Below are positions 39,471 to 50,918 of a DNA stretch of 64,000 nucleotides, one piece after another. The position numbers and the translations under genes were made by a program. The notes under the pieces were generated by a model, which was not told the origin of the DNA, made no database searches, and worked only from the letters and a program-made list of their open reading frames with translations. Source of the stretch: Liolophura sinensis. Taxonomy: Eukaryota; Mollusca; Polyplacophora; Chitonida; Chitonidae. The DNA is taken from the NCBI RefSeq assembly GCF_032854445.1, contig NC_088302.1, positions 11,653,338 to 11,717,337 on the forward strand, written 5' to 3'. Numbering within the stretch: position 1 is the stretch's first letter; each line of letters starts with the position of its first letter.

Positions 39471-39630
39471 CACAAATCCTCAATGGTTTGTGCCTGAAAT
39501 TTGGGATAACATCTCATAAAAAGTTATATTGTATCCCAGCTGAAATGTACGCACTCTACAGCCCAATCGGACGGTGTTCTACTTAATGCTTGCACTCTAT
39601 AAACAACAAAGTCATTCGCTATGTACTCAC

Positions 39631-40016
39631 CAATCCTTGACATGTAGCAATGGCAGCTTTCGACGACGTCTCCCCTCGAACTGTTCCAATATAATGGCAG
39701 CCATTCCTATCTTTGAGTTTCCGCACAGAAACATCAGATAAATTTCCATACCGGCTCTTCCATCGTTCAACAACAACCTGACGTCCGAGGAACTTGTCAT
39801 TTGGCCGTAATTCTAAATGCACGCGTTGGTTATCTAAAGTCAAGTTATAATGCAACGTCCTTTCATTTTCACTATCGCTCCGCGAAGCATCCACACTCCG
39901 CTTCCGGACGTTGTGATGAGCACGAGGATGGAGATTATGGGACAGGAATTCCCCTGTACTTTTTACCCGTGCGGGTACAATGACTCGGTAGTCGTTCAGT
40001 GATTGGACAAACTCAG
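39631..40016 (-). CDS. ADAMTS6/10-like: ADAMTS exon 2: N-terminal part of the M12B-type prodomain
   Basis: The acceptor is TTCTTTCTTGACAG|CTGAG and the donor is GGATTG|GTGAGT. The exon is 386 nt, entering in phase 1 and leaving in phase 0, and encodes residues 43-171. Family features in order: an LNDYRVIVPARV strand near 49-60, which matches the E/DYxxxxPxRV start of ADAMTS prodomains; a basic cluster RKR at 80-82, where several ADAMTS proteins carry a proprotein-convertase-like site (no Arg at -4 here); LHYNLTLDNQRVHLELRPN at 97-115, matching the family LxYxLxxxxxxxHLELxP block, with a possible N-glycosylation NLT at 100-102; and Cys149 in GCHYIGTVRG and Cys168 in ATCQGL, the conserved prodomain cysteine pair. 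The prodomain acts as intramolecular chaperone and inhibitor and is removed in the secretory pathway. Confidence 0.93.
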
Positions 40017-40177
40017 CTGTCAAGAAAGAAGAAAATAGGAACGGTATTATATTGGTTTCATATGGAGACTTAGTGATCGAACACCTGATCGAAATTTAAC
40101 ATATTTAATATTTACAATTCAATTTGTGTAGGCCTATACTGTAAACTATAAACAGTAAAAATATTCCATGTGTAGCC

Positions 40178-40347
40178 TGGGGGCCTCCATGACTGAGGGG
40201 GGCGCGATGACCAAGGGGCCTCCAACCAATGGGTTTCCTCCAGGCTCTGCCCGGTTTCCTCCCACCATAATGCTGGCCGCCGTCGTATCAGTGAAATATC
40301 CTTGAGGGCGGCGTAAAATACCAATCAAATAAATAAAGAAATAAAGT
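40178..40347 (+). mobile_element. SINE with internal deletion, AAAT-tailed family
   Basis: The head GGGGCCTCCATGACTGAGGG is followed by a shortened middle and by GGCTCTGCCCGGTTTCCTCC, GCCGCCGTCGTATCAGTGAA, the hairpin region and AATAAATAAAGAAATAAA. It lies only about 160 bp upstream of the exon 2 acceptor in intron 1. An imperfect repeat (TGTAGCCTG / TATAGCCTG) at its ends may be a worn duplication. Confidence 0.85.
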
Positions 40348-40909
40348 ATATAGCCTGTACCTGGGGCCATGGTGTACAGCATCCATGCTTTGCCAACAAA
40401 ACAAGCATATCTACACAAACCCAAAAAATCATCCGTTAATATACACGCGTTTTTTTCCTTGGAATAACCTGCTTTATACGTTAGGAGCAGCGCACACTGG
40501 CAACTCCAATAGCTTAAAACTGTAAAAACTTAAAAACTGTAAAACTGTAAAACTATTTGTATAGTCACCTATGACTGAATAATCTGGCGGAAGGGGGGGG
40601 GGGGGACCGGGTAGCCAGACATACTGAAGACATACACTGTTCAATTTCGAGCTGATTAATATCCGAACACACAATCGCCGGCAACTGCACTGAACTGCTC
40701 GTCGGAAGGGGGAAAACTGATATTACTTGGAAGGGTCTTTTACAATCAACTAGTCAGTGTCGACATTGGCCTAATGAACAAATTCAAGTTAAAATGGCCA
40801 TATTCCCCTCTCCCCCTCCTTCTACTCCCTGTAACACCGAAATATTTTTTACATTGAAAAAAATAAATGCTCTGATGAACTGATTTAAGAAGGGCAAATA
40901 TATTCCGTT

Positions 40910-41130
40910 TATTTGTTTATTTATTTGATTGTTGTTTTACGTGGTACTCAAGAATACTTCACTTATACGACGGCGGCCATCATTGTGGTAGGAGGAAACA
41001 GGGCAGAGAGTTTCCCGGCGGAGCCCTCGACCATCCACAGGTTGCTGACAGACCTTCCCACGTATGGCCGGAGAGGAAGCCAGCATGAGCTGGACTTGAG
41101 TTCACAGCGGCCGCATTAGTGAGAGGCTTT
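40910..41130 (-). mobile_element. Near full-length SINE, AAAT-tailed family
   Basis: The plus strand shows the tail (TTTA)n, ACTCAAGAATACTTCACTTA, GACGGCGGCCATCATTGTGG, AGGTTGCTGACAGACCTTCC, GAAGCCAGCATGAGCTGGAC and TTGAGTTCACAGCGGCCGCA, then GTGAGAGGCT. The extreme tRNA 5' end (A box) is missing. Confidence 0.88.
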
Positions 41131-41424
41131 GGGATAGAGCCATGGAGGGTCCCCAAAAATATTTATATTGGCCCACAAAGTTTGAAGATTGTGGTCCGTA
41201 TCATGAGACAACATCTTGCCACGCTTTGACGTACAATACAAAGATGAGCACCATAGCCAACATGTAAACTGGTCTAGATTCGTGAGAGATAAAATAGGTA
41301 CTTATTAGTGACTGAGTTTCACATAACCAGCAAGGCACCCTAGACGATATAAACGTTTTGGCTTCGTGAAATTTTGCAGTATTAGATAATATAGAAAAAA
41401 GAAACTGAATTGATCTGTACTACT

Positions 41425-41597
41425 TTAGTTAGTCTCTGGTCGTACGTGGGAAAGTCTGTCAACAACATGCGGATGGTCGTGGATTTACCCCGGGCTCTGC
41501 CCGGTTTCTTCCCACCATAGTGCTGGCTGCCATCGTATATTAAGTGAACTATTCTTGAGTACGGTGTAAAACAATAATTAAATAAATAAACAAATAC
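41425..41597 (+). mobile_element. SINE, AAAT-tailed family, 5'-truncated
   Basis: It runs from CTCTGGTCGTACGTGGGAAA through GGGCTCTGCCCGGTTTCTTC and GTGAACTATTCTTGAGTACG to AAATAAATAAACAAA. The tRNA head is absent. It sits about 300 bp from the previous copy in the opposite orientation. Confidence 0.88.
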
Positions 41598-42903
41598 CAT
41601 AGTTAAACATTGTTAGTCAACAGAACTTTAATTATGGAATTAGAATACACAACTCTTGCTTCCTATATACGCTGTAGTATTTCATCGGGATGTTTGTCAG
41701 GTAAGAGTTGCGGAGCTTTCCTTTGGGCTCAACTACATCTGGCCCATTAACCTGACGGAAGCTACAGTAGGCTTTTATAATGGAAGAGTCTTGATTATAT
41801 ACGGTGTAAACGAGCAATATAACAAATAAATACTCTTAAGGAGGCCTCGAGGACATGCCATAATGAAAAGCTGTTCAGCGGTAATTAGCTTGTAGTCTGA
41901 AATAAGTACAAGAACAGACTGGTAATATGTGGTCTAGCTAAATCAAAAACAAGCCTGCACAACATGGACTTAACACGTGTATAGTAAGGGCTTCAACTGT
42001 GTATTCAGTCGGATCATGCAGGAGAATCTAAATTGGTACTCGTTTTTGTTCAAGGACTGAATGGTTGGACCCATGTCGGTGGTGCCTATATATAGTGTAA
42101 CTGTTGCGGGTGCCATATTCGGTGTCTCCGGGATTGTATATGATTCAGTGCGGCAGCAGCATAAAAAAATCTGACAGCGTTGGGCCACTCCCACTCCAAA
42201 GAGAGTGTGTCCGGAGATGTGATGTGTAATGCAATGCTGAGTCCGATTTTATCACACGTAAAAAAAGCTACAAGCAAGCGTGAACATAACAACATTGCTG
42301 AGACGCTATAGATGGAATAATTGAAAATTACCTATACTCTAAGAGATACCAGCGGCGAGTACATGGTAGTTGACGGTATAAATGACGGATATATTTATAT
42401 GGTACGTCAATTCAGTGTATCAATGTATATTAAATATAGTTCAGAAAACATATTCCGAAGAATTTAAATTAATGTTATTAGTACCTTAACATTTTTTAAA
42501 TCGCGTATGGTCTTCATATACCGTATTACACCTAAAGTTTGTTACGTAAAATGCACTTTTCGAGGCACATCAAGGCCTTAAAATTAATCAAATTCCACCA
42601 AAACTTTTGATTTGGGCCCGCAAGGTGAATGAATCACGCAGAGTTAAGGAAAATGTATCACTTGAAACTTTAGGTGAAATACGGTATATACAGATGTATA
42701 GCTTACAGCTATAAGACGGCTGATGATGACGTGTACATTGACATATAATACGCGCCTTGAAGCCTCATGTACGTTGAACGCCTCCGGCAAAAGTTTAAAA
42801 TGTTTTAAGTGGGTTTTGCTGACAGGTTTAATCATTCCTTTAATCCTAGGTCAGATGGCTATCTTCGTATACTTTAATCTGTTATTATTGCATATATAAA
42901 CAA

Positions 42904-42906
<3 letters not shown>

Positions 42907-42985
<79 letters not shown>
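42907..42985. repeat. (TA)n microsatellite, about 79 bp
   Basis: An uninterrupted TA dinucleotide run in intron 1. It is self-complementary and likely length-polymorphic. Confidence 0.98.
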
Positions 42986-42987
<2 letters not shown>

Positions 42988-45190
42988 TGACGACGCGATG
43001 ACATAACTTAAATACACAGAGGCTAAACGCATAAACAGATGTAGTGGCCTGATTTGGCCATTAGTCATACTGTAATTTATATCCATGTGTTTCCCTAAAA
43101 CAACATATATACTTTTTGTGAAGTACCATCTGACTCTCTTGCGACATCTACGGCTGACAGACTTCCTGAAGTAAAGCCGATTTAGAGGAAATTGAATTCA
43201 GAGCTTAACGGCGCGACACACTTATAACCACTTGGCCATGCATGCAGAGAATGCCCCGCTTTATTAGGTTTAAACCAAACCTAACTGCCTTGGTAATATC
43301 ACCAGTCCTGTATGCACGTCACATCCACAGCTTTACCGGGAAGCTCAAGAATCGCCACCACTTTTGAGACAATGAGATACCTTTGGACGGTGGAGACAAG
43401 ACTGAGACATATACGAACAGACAATTGTGAAGATTAGGCCTACGGTTGCTCAAGACAATCAGATGTAGCCATATATGTGCATACAATGAATTACACATGT
43501 TCTTTGTTTTTCATAAAACACAATTCGAGTAAGTCTCTATTGTGCCATGTTCTTAGAGAAAGAATTACTGTTATAACGACATTCTAATTATAGTCAAGCT
43601 ATCTACACGACGTTTCATTAAAGTTAATTGACTGAAACTCCACGGCCTATATCGGTTCGTGACCCCAGATGACCTTAAATGACAGAAGCCAATACGAGAA
43701 CGATTATCTTGTTATCCACGAATTGACATGTCTTATAGCAATGTGTTTTGACGGTAAAAAAAAAAGTTGGATATTAGAGCTGAAAAGAGAATTACCATTT
43801 AGCGCATTTATTCCATTTGCTCTTTCCGATACAATATAATAGCTGTCCTAGAACCTTATACTGTCTCGCGCAATAGGCCTATACCGGTCATCGAGCTGAC
43901 GTATAGTACCGTCATTTGCAAGCGGTGTGGGTTGCTGTGTGTAATATGTAAAACGTTTCAACTTAATGCGATAACGCGAAGCGAAGGTGACTTAATAATA
44001 TGGTGCCATTGCATCGCCTCGCAGCACAGCACGTGACGTCCTTCGATGCTACAAGTATCAGTGGGGATATATAGAAGGATGCCGCGATGATGTGACGTTC
44101 GGAACATGACTTTATTCGGCTTGACACACTGTACATGAACAGTCCGGAAGTGGCATGCCTCTGACTGATAGTTAAAGGAGTGATACACCGTTTGAACTCT
44201 CAAAACAAAACAAAAAATAATAATCTGTTAAAGTCAACAGAAAGTCTGTTATCTGGGTGATACTAGAATGCATTCTTTTATTGCATTTGTTACATTATTA
44301 TGTTAGATATAACTCACATATTCTTTTAATTCATCATAACGATTCTGTAAGACTAATAGGATATTATGTTGAATATGACCCAATTTTGTCTAATGATAAC
44401 ATGCAGAATGCATTCCAGCACCACTCAAACAGACTTTCTGTTAAATTTAACAGATTGGGTTTTTTTTTCAGAGTGAACCGAACCGTCAGAAGGACGCATG
44501 TTTCATTGTTGAATAGCCATCTAATCGTTGGTAAGATTACTTTGAACAGCTTAGTCAGTTATGTTTCGTAAAAGCTTTTAACGTTTGACTTCTTTGAAGA
44601 ACACCTACTGTCTTATGGGGGTCTTGTGGCGAGAGCATTCGAACATAAATTTATGTTTTTGTTTTATCCCTGCATGACTGTGCTAACAATACTATATAGC
44701 TAGGGTTTTTCACAGAAAGGCCTCATTTAACAAAAAGGAAATCGTGGGGTCGCGTTGTTGCCCCATTAATATGAGAGCAGAAAGTCAAACAAACCTTGAC
44801 ACAATATCTGATTTAAATGGCGTGTTTTTCTACTTCTTTTTTTTTCTATACCAAAGCTACATTTTAAAATGTCGCTCTGGTGTCTCAGATGTTACTGTAA
44901 TATATGTCATCGCGCCAAATTGACATTTTTACTAAAATGTTGCGTAGGTACGTTGATAACAGGGACCAGCGTCACAACACCACATGTTAAGTTAAATTGT
45001 TGCATAATCGAGTTGTAAGTATTGGTGCGCTTTCAAAACTGTGCCAATGCGATGCGCAAGGCTCCCTCTTCAACTTAATAGACGCGCTTGCATAAAGTAG
45101 TCGAAGAGTTCCGTTAACTGCATTGTGACCAGTAGTGCCAACATAACGTCTCCGTGGTAGTTATTAAAAGTGCTCGTAACTCTATAGGAC

Positions 45191-45262
45191 GAATGGATGA
45201 ATGAATGATTACGGCTTTAACGCCACATCGGGAATATTTCAGGCATATCGTGGCGAGAATAC
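45191..45262 (-). mobile_element. CATT-tailed SINE family, 3' fragment
   Basis: The plus strand reads GAATGGATGAATGAATGATT, then ACGGCTTTAACGCCACATCG and GGAATATTTCAGGCATATCG. It forms a stem CGCCAC (45221-45226) with GTGGCG (45250-45255). In transcription orientation this is the hairpin and tail of a SINE-like element. The part beyond about 45262 is not recognised. Confidence 0.65.
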
Positions 45263-46310
45263 GTCGTGAACGCTATATGAGCCATTCGTGTATACTAGAG
45301 TACATGGATAAAACGTGCAAGTATAATGATACTATAGTACAAAGAGCTGACGCAGCGTTTTTACGACCCCATTCTTTTGGATTCACGTTATAAGCTCGAT
45401 ATATGCATGGAAGTATATATATGTACAGACTTTTAGATGTACCCCCGAATATTCCCCGCTTGGGTGCATGATGGGACTAATTTCACACTTTCATTAACTT
45501 CATTGCAAGCATACTGGGCCATATCTGAGGTTAATCTGCCTGCATGGTTCGTATATTGTTCATATCAAAGCGATGTTATCTCACGTACAAAATACAATTA
45601 GCCTATAAACTTAGTACGATTATACGCGATGCACATTCATAATACATGCATAAAAAATGACACAAACGTGTAATAAACAACGCCGGGTACAACGGTACGT
45701 TGAGGAAAAATGAAAACGATGCATCCCAGGCGTGTGAGTTAATTCTTTGAAGTTTTTCTTTTTTCGCTATCTTTCGTGGCTTTTTCACAGTTTGCCGCGA
45801 GTCCTTCCTCATATGTAACGGTTACCTGGGATCACGTTTTTGTCACGCTGGCCTGTCCCGCAGGCATCTGTGTGTAAACCCGGGGCCACATATTATAGCC
45901 GGCTGCATGGCTGTGGCCCGGTAAAACCGTATGTGGAAGAGAAGCCAAGTCTACCGTCGGCTCTGCAGGCTTGAGTTATGTGCTGGGTGGGTATATAGGT
46001 GGAAACTGCCTGGTGCATGCCGAGTCCTAAATTTAGAGACAGCCTGCAAATGTTTATTGACAGTTTCTGAACCTAACAGAAATAGACTAGTGCATGCACC
46101 ACATATAAACTTACACACGTTTGCTCAAAAATACATGTTATTTTGTGTTTCAAAAGTAAAATCTAACAAAAATATGTGTATTATTTTTTTAAACATGCAT
46201 ATATATATCTCTACAGTTAATGCAATAACTTTTATTGTTCTCGGACAAGGAAAATAGAAAATGGGTAATAGTGCTCTTATCATATACGAATACAGCTTTT
46301 CGCCACCGCA

Positions 46311-46388
46311 GCAGTATTATCACATGAGCAGTATTATCACATGAGCAGTATTATCACATGAGCAGTATTATTACATGAGCAGCATTGT
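46311..46388 (+). repeat. 17-bp tandem repeat
   Basis: GCAGTATTATCACATGA recurs at 46311, 46328, 46345 and 46362, with a decayed fifth unit (GCAGCATTG). It lies about 450 bp downstream of exon 1 in intron 1. Confidence 0.95.
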
Positions 46389-46833
46389 CGAGGCGAGTGT
46401 TACATGTTATTATAGTTATAATATCAAACATGGCATACTCATTTCATACTTGCATATTAACACACGTCTACATATACGCGACCCAATTGGAAAATGAATG
46501 GAGTTCATCCATGTCAGTTCTGGAAGCCGTAAACGTCACGTGCATATATATAGGCCATTTGATGAATATAGGAAAGCGGCGGTATACTCAAGGATCTTCT
46601 ACATGCGAAAAACAGCGTGCATATTTATAGTGTGCATACCGGTGTGTCATGGTTAAGACACCACAATATTACACCATTCATATGGCCGATTTGATTTCAC
46701 ATTTCCATTCTGTAAAATGAATGATTAAAATGAATAATTTTGGTATATTTCCCCAAGTCGTGAAAGTCGTGAAATAGTTGTATGCCAGAAGGTATATACA
46801 TATATATGGTATCTATTATACTTTGGCACCCAC

Positions 46834-46960
46834 CTTGCTTAACATCGTTCAGTGGGACAGCGTGACTTTGCTTGATCAAGAGACCCACACACAGCGTTAA
46901 CACGGCCAGAAGGGTAATCCGCGTGGCCCTTAGCTCTCGGGTCCCCACGGGGCGTGACAT
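46834..46960 (-). CDS. ADAMTS6/10-like: ADAMTS exon 1: initiator Met and signal peptide
   Basis: The exon encodes residues 1-42 plus one base. The ATG is at 46960-46958. It is the first ATG in its frame after an in-frame TGA at 47008-47006, and there is an A at position -3. Residues 3-14 form a basic n-region (Arg at 3, 8, 11, 14). Residues 15-29 are a hydrophobic core (ITLLAVLTLCVGLLI). An S-H-A motif at 32-34 is a good signal-peptidase site, so the mature proprotein probably begins at Val35. The donor is AAGCAAG|GTGGGT with GT at 46833-46832, leaving phase 1. Joining to exon 2 makes a GCT (Ala43) codon. The exon was identified by signal peptide plus exact phase match, not by family similarity, so a transcript would be the decisive proof. 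The 5' UTR and promoter lie above 46960 and are not delimited. Confidence 0.82.
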
Positions 46961-48194
46961 GATCACGGGTGCTGTGAGGCCCCACCCACGGGCCGTGCCC
47001 CTCCGTCACAGATACCGCACCCCGATTCCACCATTAACGAACATATACGGCCACTCCCCCTTCGCTGATGAGCTTTTTTCTCAAAAGATTGAAAATAAAG
47101 TTTTCAGCCTGCAAAACGTTTCACACAATCACGATCAGCTGTGATGGACGCACGTCCGGATATCGCGTATGTAGTACAGGTGTAACGTTAGATCAGAGAG
47201 CGTCGCACATATACAAACGTTACGCAGCCCTATACAATCATTCACAAGCATATAACTATCTAGCCTTTCGTTCATCCAGAGCAGAGCCTCGTTCAAAAAG
47301 CCCTCCGCATTAGCCTGTTTGTGGCCGAGTTAGCGGGTAGAAGCACAACATTATATGCCGATCAGTCTTCTGTAGATATGTATAGACTTAAAGAAAGCTA
47401 ACAACATCCATGACTATAGACTGTGGTTAGACATCCACGATCCCCCAATGATAGAGCGGGTCGGTGTCTCGGAGCTACCACTTCCAGAAAAAAGGGGAAG
47501 CAGGATGAGATACACTAATAAGCAGCGATGAGATCTGCTCATGTTTCAAATGTCCCCGAAACCTTTTGGCTCGTTCATCGTTTTCTTGGCCGAGATAATA
47601 ATCCCGGTGTATTAAAATAAGCATGACCTCGCCGTTCTGGCCATATTACGGTCACCCTTATATGCTGTATGCCGGAGACTCACCAACCAATCACCCCCCT
47701 GTACAATGGACAGCCCTCGGCGGGTAAATGTTTACTCGAGTAGAATTGTGACCCTTTTGCGCAAAAATAACAAACAGAAACAACGCAGTTTTCTACTGTA
47801 ATACATGATTTATTTAATCTTACAGATGAAAAATTAGATTTCGTTACATACGTCGAAAACAAAGCACGCACCGAACAAAAAACATACCAACAGGAAAACA
47901 TGCGGTTAAAACATAGCTACGGTTTTACTTGCAAATACTGTGAACACGCCGTTTCAATTTGCACGGCTATATGTTTCAACACCCGCATCAGGCTGACGTC
48001 ATCTCAACATGCCATATGCTTTCGAGACAGTTATGCTCAAACATATATCTTAACTGAGTTAAGACCGCGTGGAAAAGCTTTAAAATGAAACCAAGAGGAT
48101 AACTGAGACGGCGATTGTCTGATTAAGTGTTTGGCTGATGGACTTCAGAACTGACTGACTCAGTGAATGAATAGTTCATTTGTCAATTGGTTTG

Positions 48195-48454
48195 CTGTGG
48201 GCCTCCGTGGCCGAGATTAGCACGCCAGCACGGCGCAATGACCCTGGAGCCTCCCACCAATGCTGTGAGTTCAAGTCCAGCTCATCCATGCTGGCTTCCT
48301 CTTTGGTCGTACGTGGGCATGTCTGCCACCAACCTGCGGATAGCGGGCTTTGCCCGATTTCCTCCCACCAGAATGCTGACCGCAGTCGTCTAAGTGAAAC
48401 ATTCTTGAGTACGGCGTAAAACACCAATCAAATAAATAAAGAAATAAAATAAAC
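48195..48454 (+). mobile_element. Full-length Leu/Ser-tRNA-type SINE (best reference copy)
   Basis: An A box TGGCCGAGATTAGC (48208-48221) and B box GAGTTCAAGTCC (48267-48278) make a Pol III promoter of tRNA-Leu/Ser type. The body is CTTCCTCTTTGGTCGTACGT, CAACCTGCGG and GGGCTTTGCCCGATTTCCTC. The 3' hairpin region GTGAAACATTCTTGAGTACG, GCGTAAAACACCAATCA and an AAATAAATAAAG tail follow. A possible duplication TGGTTTG lies at 48188-48194 and 48455-48461. The predicted 60-83-codon frames here are within the SINE. Confidence 0.95.
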
Positions 48455-48689
48455 TGGTTTGTCGTGTGTACTCCATCTTGATTTCGATCGTTTTTGAGCC
48501 GTCATATATATTGTGTCTATGACATGTAGATTAAAGTGATTGTCTGAAGAAAGGTCGATCTACGGACATGTTAAACTGTTGAAGGATTCACAATAAAAGT
48601 GTGATTGATTAAATGACATGATTGATTGCTTAGCAGGTCGATTGACTGACTGATTGGTTCCCGTACTTATGTTCGTTTGGACAGTCGGA

Positions 48690-48955
48690 CCCAAATCGTG
48701 AAGTCTTTCGTCCATTCCTGCCTTTACGATGACGCTTTATGGGCAAATTGGTGACGTAGTACTCATATATTAGAACAAAGATCAGTCCGGCTTGGACCCG
48801 AATCGCCATTGCGGGAAAACGTGTTCCGTTCACAACATTTTTTCTGCGGCAATAAATAATGACCCAGTCGTCTTGAGATGTTGTCGCTTTTTCCACGAGA
48901 AAACACTCGACTGAGCCGTCCGATCTCGTGATCATTTGTGACGATCTATAACGAA
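48690..48955. repeat. Diverged dispersed repeat, copy A (partner at 51780-52640)
   Basis: TCCATTCCTGCCTTTACGAT, TTAGAACAAAG, CCGGCTTGGACCCGAATCGC and GACTGAGCCGTCCG have counterparts in order in 51780-51880 and 52525-52640. A minus-strand frame of 117 codons (48983-48630) crosses it. Its partner copy is frame-shifted there, so I do not call a gene. The repeat family is unknown. Confidence 0.7.
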
Positions 48956-49740
48956 AAGTGCTCAAGCACCACACAACAACCAACTATATGTATAGTGCCC
49001 CTTTCAGATGTGACCGAAATTCGAACAGCAACCATTTTTCAGGTGAAACTGCGGCCAAAATACTTCATTGACTTTTAAATGTAATATATCCCTCACTGTG
49101 AGGAATCGTGTGGTTGAATTAATGGCGGATCACTGTGGGTGCCAAGGTGCTCGTTCAGTTCATGATATATTGCAGGCTGGGATGACTGGGATAGACTGTA
49201 TACCCGCAACAAGGCGAGAACGCCAACTGCAGATTTGTGGAGAATATAATGGCCTGCATGACATGGCTGTCACACGCGAAAATTAAACTCACTGTGCGAG
49301 TTGACCTTTTGGATTGTTTTAATGCAGTGTAAACGTGCGTACAGCCCGACTGAATCAGTTCAGAGTATAGAGGCTCGTTGACAGATCAGCGATGAATGAG
49401 GGCAAGCGATACGCAGATATATTACTTTGCTACGCATATATCATATACTGCCTGCAATACTCTTGTTTTAATTCCAGCACTGATTTCACCCGGAAATAGC
49501 GGTACTTGTATACATGCACTTGCAGCATAATTTGAACCATGTGCATGTTAGAAGGTTCATATAAACCCGACGCGATACACACACCTACATGTACGTCGAC
49601 AACAGTGGATTGCATTTTACCCTATATATGACCTTCTATGAACTATATACATTTTTAAAATCTTGTAGGCAAATTCCACAAAGATAAAGTAAATTTCACA
49701 TGCACGAATAGTGATATTATTACCACTATTATCGAGCACA

Positions 49741-50205
49741 ATATATATATGAAACTGAATGATATACAACACAGTCACTCATCATTACACGGATATATGA
49801 AACTGAATGATAATACCTACAACACAATCACTCATCATTACACAGATATACGAAACTGAATGATAATACCTACAACACAAGCACTCATCATTACACGGAT
49901 ATATGAAACTGAATGATAATACCTACAACACAAGCACTCATCATTACACAGATATATGAAACTGAATGATAATACCTACAACACAAGCACTCATCATTAC
50001 ACGGATATATGAAACTGAATGATAATACCTACAACACAATCACTCATCATTACACAGATATATGAAAATGAATGATAATACCTACAACACAATCACTCAT
50101 CATTACACAGATATACGAAACTGAATGATAATACCTACAACACAAGCACTCATCATTACACAGATATATGAAACTAAATGATATACAACACAAGTCATTC
50201 ATCTG
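49741..50205 (+). repeat. 53-bp minisatellite, about eight copies
   Basis: GAAACTGAATGATAATACCT and ACAACACAA(T/G)CACTCATCA recur every 53 bp (GAAACTGAA at 49799 and 49852). The first and last units lack AATACC and are about 47-48 bp long, so the array is bounded by a shorter ancestral-looking unit. Units differ mainly at T/G in CAATCACTC/CAAGCACTC and at G/A in CGGAT/CAGAT. Confidence 0.93.
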
Positions 50206-50918
50206 TATATACACACGCCATTATTACACCGTACACAAAGGTCGCAGGAAATACGTAATCACAAACAAATGATATGATGATTGCGGTTGAACCTGGAATA
50301 ATAAAAAGGTATCCCGAAAGCTTTTCATTTAATTAATTAACCTGTTCACTGAAGCGATTCTCGTGCATATAGCCCATATGAAGGCGAAAAATACATATAT
50401 AGGACACGCAATTGAGGTTAATTACCTCTGGATTCCAGGGCGTCTTATGCTCGTTACATAACTCCATACTCAGCATGTACACGTTCCACTTTCATTGTTA
50501 TAATTATGAAAAGCGATGGAATCAAAGCGAGGGAAGAATGAAAGAAAGAATAAAGCCTAGAGCAGTGCATTTTAGTTTAATATGGTCGTGTTTAAGTTAA
50601 AAGTCTGTTTATTCTCCCGTCTGAATAAGACACAAAGAAAGAATAAAAAGAATTTAAAAAAAAGACAAGGTAGTGCGTTTAGGTTAAATGTGGTCACGTT
50701 TTAAGTTTTTACAACATAGCCTAGTCGTCATAGTCTGCACGTGTGAACAGCAAAGATGACTTCATACGGCGTATGGTTCTGACATTTCCGTTGTCTTTGT
50801 TATAAACAGGATCAACTGGGAACCAACCCACATATTTACCAGATTATATCTGTGAAGGGAATATTAGGTAATTGTTTGTAAAGACTGAAAATAGTTAAAT
50901 GTCATGTGTATGTTGTAG

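Larger units (their letters stand above)
9209..39630 (-). other. Intron 2 of the ADAMTS gene (about 30.4 kb)
   Basis: Bounded by GT at 39630-39629 and AG at 9210-9209, both in phase 0, so the protein continues directly from ...ATCQGL to MGYFESNGEEYF without a missing residue by family comparison. No further coding exon is expected or seen here. The interval holds several SINE copies, five tandem arrays and other dispersed repeats, all listed separately. The remaining unique AT-rich stretches (for example 12.1-14.7 kb, 21.0-25.1 kb, 25.4-27.7 kb, 28.0-30.7 kb, 34.6-36.1 kb, 36.4-39.3 kb) show nothing I can support beyond simple sequence. Confidence 0.85.
40017..46833 (-). other. Intron 1 of the ADAMTS gene
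   Basis: GT at 46833-46832 and AG at 40018-40017 bound about 6.8 kb with no supported coding sequence. Contents listed separately are three SINE copies (40178-40347, 40910-41130, 41425-41597), a long TA tract, a fragment of the CATT-tailed SINE family at 45191-45262 and a 17-bp array. A run of 14 G near 40588-40601 is a simple homopolymer. Predicted frames of about 60-105 codons in this interval (for example 44257-44571 on the plus strand) show no recognisable domain and are treated as chance. Confidence 0.8.
1..46960 (-). other. ADAMTS6/10-like: ADAMTS-family gene locus, 5' portion (start codon, exons 1-3, introns 1-3 partial)
   Basis: Three exons on the minus strand join into one frame: 46960-46834, 40016-39631 and 9208-9040. 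They total 682 coding bases, or 227 codons plus one base. Phases match at both internal junctions (1 nt + 2 nt, then 0/0), and every intron end is GT...AG. The joined protein has a signal peptide, the M12B/ADAMTS prodomain with its two paired-type cysteines, and the cysteine-switch Cys. ADAMTS proteins are secreted zinc metalloproteases of the extracellular matrix. The furin site, catalytic domain and ancillary domains must lie left of the window, because nothing resembling them was found on the minus strand in 1-9039. The gene therefore covers over 47 kb here for under 700 coding bases. The clade assignment is from remembered family sequences and is less certain than the family. Confidence 0.9.

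Noticed and set aside
44257-44571. 104-codon plus-strand frame, with a T-rich tract and CAG at 44461-44472 resembling a splice acceptor
   Set aside because: No domain recognised, lies inside intron 1 on the opposite strand, and contains the poly-T tract within the frame.
45880-45921. Inverted repeat CCGGGGCCAC / GTGGCCCGG in intron 1
   Set aside because: Imperfect (one base short) and isolated; no terminator or regulatory meaning can be supported.
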